Shown here one piece after another: positions 58,985-64,000 of a stretch of DNA of 64,000 nucleotides. The notes under the pieces were generated by a model. It made no database searches. It was not told where the DNA came from and saw nothing but the letters and a program-made list of their open reading frames with translations. Position 1 is the stretch's first letter. Each line of letters begins with the position of its first letter. The translations under genes and the position numbers were made by a program. This DNA comes from Bdellovibrionales bacterium GWA1_52_35 (GTDB taxonomy: Bacteria; Bdellovibrionota; UBA1018): the NCBI GenBank assembly GCA_001769805.1, contig MEPO01000003.1:62001-126000 (forward strand), in the 5' to 3' direction.

Positions 58985-59644
58985 ATGCCGATACCATTTG
59001 ACGAGTTCCGCCCAATTTTTCCGCCGCATCCAGCGGCTAAATGGCGACCGGAAGAGCTCGCATCCGTTACGGGCTACCTTGCCCAATACAAATACGATGA
59101 CTGGCGGACCCTGGTTTATGTCTTCCCTGACGGCGAAATACAGTTATATGGCAGGAAAAAGCAGAGGTTGGCCCGCTATCGTCCGCCGCTGGAACTGATC
59201 CGTTCGCTGGAAGCGTTGAACTTTTCCAAGGGGAAATTCCAGGTTCTGGATGGGGGCTTGCTGCATTACAAGACAGAAAGAGTGAAGGACACTTTGGTTC
59301 TGTGGGATGTTCTCGTATATGACGGACAATACTTAATTGGCACGAATTTCACGCAGCGCTATGGCATTTTGGAGGAAATGACCGGCCGCCCGGAAAACTG
59401 GGTTTATCTGGCTGCTGGAGCCCTGAGAATCCCGGTCGGCCTGCAGATTTCCGGAAATCTGTGGCTCGCTCCTGTTTTCAGTTCAAATTTCAGTGAACTA
59501 TATAAAAATGCCAGCCAGCTTCCGGAAATTGAAGGTTTGGTACTGAAAGATCCAAATGCCCCACTTCAGCGGGCGTGGACAATGGACGAAAACGCCACCT
59601 GGATGATCCGGGTGCGGAAACCGGAAGTACACTATCGGTTCTGA
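58985..59644 (+). CDS. Truncated ATP-dependent DNA ligase-like adenylation-domain protein (219 aa, no OB fold)
   Basis: Motif I-like YKYDDWRTLVYVFPDG; LDGGLLHY...LVLWDVLVYDGQYLIGTNFTQRYGILEEM; motif IV-like EGLVLKDP; ends at WMIRVRKPEVHYRF. Confidence 0.65.
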   Translation: MPIPFDEFRPIFPPHPAAKWRPEELASVTGYLAQYKYDDWRTLVYVFPDGEIQLYGRKKQRLARYRPPLELIRSLEALNFSKGKFQVLDGGLLHYKTERVKDTLVLWDVLVYDGQYLIGTNFTQRYGILEEMTGRPENWVYLAAGALRIPVGLQISGNLWLAPVFSSNFSELYKNASQLPEIEGLVLKDPNAPLQRAWTMDENATWMIRVRKPEVHYRF

Positions 59645-59672
59645 TCGGCGCGTAATTTGAAACCATAATGGT

Positions 59673-60446
59673 ATGGCGACAAATCCAAGGAAAAACGGAC
59701 AGCATAAACTCGTGTCGGTGCCCGGCGGAAAAGAGCAATCAGCCGTGGGTGAGTTGTTGAGCGGCAGGGTCTCCAAGGCCCCTCGGACGCCCAGGAAGAA
59801 AAAAGCTGAAATTCCCGCTCAGGAGTTGCCCAAAGAGGTGGCGAAGCTTGCGAATCTGTTTGCTGCCGCACGAACCATCAAGAAAGAAATCGAAAGCAAG
59901 GAACAGTATGCCAGGAATCGTCTGGACGAGTTCTGTCTGCGCGACTTCGCGCGTCGCGCTGCTTTGAGTGATCGCCGACCCGGAAGCATTGATTACAGTT
60001 CTGATTACGCGAAATTTAAATTTGTACTGACCTCCCGGACGACCCTGACTCCGGAAAAGGAAGAAGCATTGACGGATCTGGGATTGCCCCTCGGTGAGCA
60101 GACCCGCCTTGCAGGAATCGAGATCAATTACGAAGCAATCCGGGCGCATGGTCTAGAGGAAAAATTGCGGCAGGCTCTGGAATCCATGGATATTGACAAG
60201 AGCATTCTCGACGAGTGCTTCCGGCCCAAGGTGGAACTCAAGGAAAGTTTCTACGATCGCTTGCCCGAACTTGTTGGACATATTGTCGAGCGCAAGGACG
60301 AACTCGAGGACAAAATGCACGAAGTGCTTCGTATTCTGCAGCCGACCGCACAGCTCCGGAATGTGGATGTGAAAGGCCTGACCGCCAAACAATGTTTCGA
60401 TCTTGTCACGCAGACCGAAATCGAAGCCGAGGAGGAGATTGCCTGA
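59673..60446 (+). CDS. Uncharacterized protein with basic N-terminal tail (257 aa)
   Basis: ORF tightly linked between the ligase-like and LigD-Pol genes. Basic tail SKAPRTPRKKKAE then a charged helical body. Confidence 0.75.
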   Translation: MATNPRKNGQHKLVSVPGGKEQSAVGELLSGRVSKAPRTPRKKKAEIPAQELPKEVAKLANLFAAARTIKKEIESKEQYARNRLDEFCLRDFARRAALSDRRPGSIDYSSDYAKFKFVLTSRTTLTPEKEEALTDLGLPLGEQTRLAGIEINYEAIRAHGLEEKLRQALESMDIDKSILDECFRPKVELKESFYDRLPELVGHIVERKDELEDKMHEVLRILQPTAQLRNVDVKGLTAKQCFDLVTQTEIEAEEEIA

Positions 60447-61378
60447 GCATCGAGTCACGGTATGTCAACGTCCAAGGGCGACTCCTCAAGTTTTCCAACC
60501 TGAGCAAGGTGTTTTATCCGGCCTCAGGTTTTACGAAGGGTCAGATCCTTGAGTATTACCGCAAAATCGGCCCGACTGTTCTGCCGTATCTCCAGAACCG
60601 ACCCTTTACGTTAAAGCGGTTTCCGGACGGAGTACGGGGGAGCGCATTTTACGAAAAGCAGTGTCCCCACTACCGGCAGCCCTGGGTCGCCACGGGTATC
60701 ATGGGTTCCACCCGGTATTGTCTGATCAATGATCTGGCGACCCTGCTTTGGGCCGTAAACCTGGCGGCAATCGAACTCCATACCACGCTCGGGACCATCT
60801 CCTCGCCACAGAAGCCGACGATGTGTGTCTTTGATCTGGACCCAGGAGAAGGCGTGGATCTGAGCGGTTGCATGGAAGTGGCTTTGCAGATGCAGAATAT
60901 ATTTAAGACGCTCCGCCTCGAGGCCGTACCAAAGACCTCCGGGATGAAAGGTCTTCATTTGCTGGTACCCCTGAATTCCCAGCAGGCAATCGGTTCGGTG
61001 AGGGAGTTCACGAAACAGGCAGCAGAGTTCATGGAGCTTAAATTTCCTGACTTGGTCACCTCGAAGATGCCCAAGCAGTACCGAGCTGGAAAAGTCTACA
61101 TCGACTGGCAGCAGAACACTGATTTCAAGACAACAACCTCGGTGTACTCACTGCGGGCTAACGAATTCCCCACGGTTTCAACCCCGCTGGACTGGCGTGA
61201 AATAGAACCCGGAACTGCGCGGAATTATGAAGTGGCGGAGGTTCTGGAACGCGTCAGGAAAAAAGGGGATCTTGCTGCTCCTGTATTGGAAACGGTCCAG
61301 ACGCTTCCGGTTTTCAATGATGATCTCAGGGGCATACTGGGGCGCGCCCTTGAAAAAAAATCCAAAAACGCGGCGTAA
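60443..61378 (+). CDS. LigD-type polymerase/primase domain protein (stand-alone PolDom)
   Basis: SNLSKVFYPASGFTKGQILEYYRKIGPTVLPYLQNRPFTLKRFPDG, CVFDLDPGEG, PKTSGMKGLHLLVPL, KVYIDWQQNTDFKTTTSVYSLRA. Likely CTG start at 60443 (GGAGGAG RBS, CTGA overlap). Confidence 0.85.
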   Translation: MSIESRYVNVQGRLLKFSNLSKVFYPASGFTKGQILEYYRKIGPTVLPYLQNRPFTLKRFPDGVRGSAFYEKQCPHYRQPWVATGIMGSTRYCLINDLATLLWAVNLAAIELHTTLGTISSPQKPTMCVFDLDPGEGVDLSGCMEVALQMQNIFKTLRLEAVPKTSGMKGLHLLVPLNSQQAIGSVREFTKQAAEFMELKFPDLVTSKMPKQYRAGKVYIDWQQNTDFKTTTSVYSLRANEFPTVSTPLDWREIEPGTARNYEVAEVLERVRKKGDLAAPVLETVQTLPVFNDDLRGILGRALEKKSKNAA

Positions 61379-61380
61379 AG

Positions 61381-62088
61381 TCAGAAGTCAAATCCAGCGC
61401 GAAACACCACTTTCGGGGCAGCGTCGAAAGGATCCGCGGAATCGATTGCTGCGGAAGTGAGTTCATTTTTCAAAGACTTTCGGTTGCCATCAAAAACCAT
61501 CATGGCTCTGATGAAACCATTCCGGCCTATTTGTTTGGAAACGCCGGCGCGGGCGCTGAAAGCAGTCTTGTCCCGGGTCCGAATATCGAGGCCGCTTTCG
61601 AGGGCCGCTTCAAGCTGTACGATATTGGCGAGGTTCTGCTCGGATAGAATTCTGATGCCGGCAAATTGGGACACCTGTCTATCCTGCACCCCCTGGCTCA
61701 TGCCGAGAGGAATAGCTGTAATAGTGGTTTGCCCATCACCGTGATTGAAGTGGGTCCCAAGCTCCACGCCAAGCCGGCGCTGGATTTCGTCCTGTTTGAT
61801 CAAAAAGGCGAAGGCGGGTTCCAGCGGGTGTATGACTCCACTGGTCTTCAGGCGCACCGAGCCGATGATCTGGTCCTCCTGATTTTGGGTCTTGATGTTT
61901 CCGATTCCGGAAATATCAGCCCGGAGCAGGCCCAACTTGCCCTCCCCCTCGGCAAGCGGGACAAACTGCCCCTGATGAAGGACTCCTTCGGTGGATGGTT
62001 TCTCCTGGAATTCCGCATGCGCGACAGAAGCAATAAACGCCAAGAGTGCAAAAAGTGAAATTTTCAATGCGGGCACTTTTCGAGTCAT
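61381..62088 (-). CDS. Secreted/outer-membrane hypothetical protein
   Basis: MTRKVPALKISLFALLAFIASVAHA signal peptide, beta-rich sequence ending in VVFRAGFDF. Confidence 0.65.
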   Translation of the reverse strand: MTRKVPALKISLFALLAFIASVAHAEFQEKPSTEGVLHQGQFVPLAEGEGKLGLLRADISGIGNIKTQNQEDQIIGSVRLKTSGVIHPLEPAFAFLIKQDEIQRRLGVELGTHFNHGDGQTTITAIPLGMSQGVQDRQVSQFAGIRILSEQNLANIVQLEAALESGLDIRTRDKTAFSARAGVSKQIGRNGFIRAMMVFDGNRKSLKNELTSAAIDSADPFDAAPKVVFRAGFDF

Positions 62089-62109
62089 GAATTCCTCTGG
62101 GATTCATAG

Positions 62110-62125
62110 AGCAATTTCACGGCCA
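62110..62125 (-). promoter_or_regulatory. Possible sigma54-like element (TGGCCGT-GAAA-TTGCT)
   Basis: TGG-N8-TTGC geometry with a degenerate upstream half, 22 nt before the secreted-protein start. Confidence 0.25.
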
Positions 62126-62268
62126 TTCGTGCCATTCGGAAATTCTTGGGTATTCCGGGCGGGAGCGGGGACCTGTGTCGGGCATGACACTCGACGGCGC
62201 CTGTGCAGCTGAATACTTTGTGACTGTTGCAGAGTTTGGACTGCCCGTTGCATCTTGGGGCGTCAGTT

Positions 62269-62925
62269 ATGAAAACTACTTCCGGTTGTTTCAAAGTCGA
62301 AGTGCAGGATAAAAAGAATGTTTTCAATTATTATCGAAAACTTTCAGCAAACTATGAAGGTTATGCGGGAGCGGGATTTTATCATTTTTTTCGTCAACGG
62401 GAGCGCCGGGCGGTTCTCGAGTTCCTGGATCTGGAGCCCGCTGCACGATTCCTGGATGTCGGCTGTGGCGGTGGTTTTTACGCGCTGTCGGCCAAGCAGG
62501 CGGGAATGCATGTTACGGCAACAGATATTGTCCCGGAATTCACAGAGCGCCTGCGTGACAAGGTCGATGAGGTGGTGCAATCGGATATTGAGCAACTCTC
62601 TTTGAAGGGCCAGTTTGATCGCATTGTCTGTGCTGGAGTTCTGGACTTTGTCGTTGATCCGGAGGGCGCGTTGCGCAAGTTGGCCGGTCTTCTTGTCGAA
62701 GGTGGCAAATTGGTAGTTCTTCTGCCTCGTCAGGGCTGGGGAGGGGAGCTTTACCGGTTTGAGAAATGGATCTTCGGAATTCGTATCAACCTGTTTTCCC
62801 AGGAGTGGTTTGACAGCATGACCGCAAGCATGAATCTGATCCATGAAGGCAGAAGGAATCCCCTGCCCAACAGCATGGTTCTTTCTTACACTAAGATGCC
62901 GGATCGCGCTTGGCGATCCGGCTGA
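62269..62925 (+). CDS. SAM-dependent class I methyltransferase
   Basis: ARFLDVGCGGGFYALSAKQAGMHVTATDIVPEF; FDRIVCAGVLDFVVDPEGALRKLAGLLVEGGKLVVLLP. Confidence 0.88.
   Translation: MKTTSGCFKVEVQDKKNVFNYYRKLSANYEGYAGAGFYHFFRQRERRAVLEFLDLEPAARFLDVGCGGGFYALSAKQAGMHVTATDIVPEFTERLRDKVDEVVQSDIEQLSLKGQFDRIVCAGVLDFVVDPEGALRKLAGLLVEGGKLVVLLPRQGWGGELYRFEKWIFGIRINLFSQEWFDSMTASMNLIHEGRRNPLPNSMVLSYTKMPDRAWRSG
62899..62921. other. 9-bp perfect-stem hairpin spanning the 3' end of the methyltransferase gene
   Basis: CCGGATCGC-GCTTG-GCGATCCGG, lies inside the last codons between convergent genes. No U-tract. Confidence 0.6.
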
Positions 62926-62932
62926 GCTGAAC

Positions 62933-63538
62933 TCAAAAGAAATACTTTAGAGTACCGAGTACGTTCACAATCGTGCTGACGCCGTTCACAGTCGAATAAC
63001 CTGAAATCGGCTCATCGCTTGTCGTCTTGAACAGCAGGTTCAGTTCACCGCCTGCGGCCAGGCGTTCCGCAACGGGAATTTCATAGCCGGCTTTGGGGCC
63101 GATGAATAGGTTCATATTCCTTTTGCTGTCGTTATAGATTCCGGGTGCCGCGGCTTCTATATAAGATGAGACCAGTCCCGCTTTGGCTCCCAACTCCAGC
63201 CCTTCCATCAGCTCGCCCATCAGTACAGTGGCTTCGCCGCCAAAAAAAGTCATCGATTGGCTGCTGTTGTTCAGCGTGACGGCTGCCGAAGTGATTGAAC
63301 CCAGCGTAATGCGATCGACGAAAACGCCCGCGGAAGCCGTCGGTGTCAAGCGCATGCCAACAGTTCCGCCGTAGCTCAGATCACTGCCCTGCTGGTTGTT
63401 AGAGAAACCGACGCCCAGTTGTCCGGCCACGAACACGGATTGGCCACCGATTGCCGAAGCGGCTGAGGCGTTGCTTGCGTTAAATATACTGAAGATCAGT
63501 CCTATGCTGCAAAACCCTGAAAGCATTTTTTGTTTCAT
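62933..63538 (-). CDS. Secreted/outer-membrane beta-barrel-like protein
   Basis: Signal MKQKMLSGFCSIGLIFSIFNASNASA, terminal VLGTLKYFF pattern typical of an OMP C-terminus. Confidence 0.65.
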   Translation of the reverse strand: MKQKMLSGFCSIGLIFSIFNASNASAASAIGGQSVFVAGQLGVGFSNNQQGSDLSYGGTVGMRLTPTASAGVFVDRITLGSITSAAVTLNNSSQSMTFFGGEATVLMGELMEGLELGAKAGLVSSYIEAAAPGIYNDSKRNMNLFIGPKAGYEIPVAERLAAGGELNLLFKTTSDEPISGYSTVNGVSTIVNVLGTLKYFF

Positions 63539-63552
63539 ACTTTTTCCATTCC

Positions 63553-63566
63553 GCGCAAATTTGCGC
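63553..63566. promoter_or_regulatory. 14-bp perfect palindrome GCGCAAATTTGCGC
   Basis: Lies in the 36-bp gap between two same-strand genes. Confidence 0.35.
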
Positions 63567-63574
63567 AACGGTCC

Positions 63575-64000
63575 TTACCCGGAGCTGGCAACTTCAGCAG
63601 CTTTGATTGTGATTGAAACCGGGCTTGTACTGACGGCTGTTTGGCCATCCGTGTTTGTTGCGATGATATTCGCTTCATATCGCATCGATTCGCCACTGAC
63701 AGCCAAGTCTTGAACCTGTCTGGGTGTCAAGCTCGCGCGCCAGGTGGTGCCACCGATGTTCTGCATGGGAACTTCGAGCGGTACATGGAGGAATCTCACG
63801 CGGACGTCAGATACCTGGGCGTTGAAATCCTTGATGTCGGCGAGAAATTCAGGCGCTTTGGGGGTGGCCATGTCTTTTCCGATCTCGATTGAGTCAGGAA
63901 CGGCTCGTTGATTTATGACCGTTGGACCGCTCGGTGAAATATCCTTTCCTGAGTTCCCCTGGACTCCAGCACCAGCGCAACCGAAACCCAGAGCTGCAAT
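63575..64000 (-). CDS. 5'-truncated putative lipoprotein (runs off the right edge)
   Basis: Minus frame is open to the window edge: IAALGFGCAGAGVQGNSGKDISPSGPTVINQRAVPDSIEIGKDMATPKAPEFL... Confidence 0.6.
   Translation of the reverse strand: MAALGFGCAGAGVQGNSGKDISPSGPTVINQRAVPDSIEIGKDMATPKAPEFLADIKDFNAQVSDVRVRFLHVPLEVPMQNIGGTTWRASLTPRQVQDLAVSGESMRYEANIIATNTDGQTAVSTSPVSITIKAAEVASSG

Overview
This 64 kb window is a gene-dense bacterial chromosomal segment with roughly 60 protein-coding genes. I found no rRNA, tRNA, CRISPR array or transposase. Several traits fit a Bdellovibrionota-like or other deltaproteobacterial-type lineage: a TIGR02147-family protein, alternative complex III, an orphan TadG-like protein and many small secreted proteins. 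The lineage is inference only. Core genes I recognise are uvrA, lgt, lipA-E2-lipB, folE, mrp/apbC, tpx, DUF47-PiT, class II FBA, pckA, an AspC-like aminotransferase, an ABC-F ATPase, two PilT-like ATPases, an RND permease and a complete actABCDEF operon. The most interesting items are: (1) a three-gene operon at 58985-61378 with a truncated, motif-altered ATP-dependent ligase-like domain, an unknown 257-aa basic-tailed protein and a stand-alone LigD-type polymerase/primase domain, with no Ku visible; (2) a two-gene cytochrome bd-like oxidoreductase fused to three c-heme domains at 47821-50681, next to the ACIII operon; (3) a set of sigma54-like -24/-12 elements with exact TGG-N8-TTGC geometry in front of secreted, envelope and efflux genes; (4) a structured, terminator-ended leader or sRNA in front of lipA; (5) a perfect 17-bp palindrome in front of a TadG-like gene; (6) a frameshifted MacB-type permease remnant; and (7) convergent gene pairs that almost all abut or overlap at their stop codons. 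All family calls come from reading motifs by eye; no database search was run.
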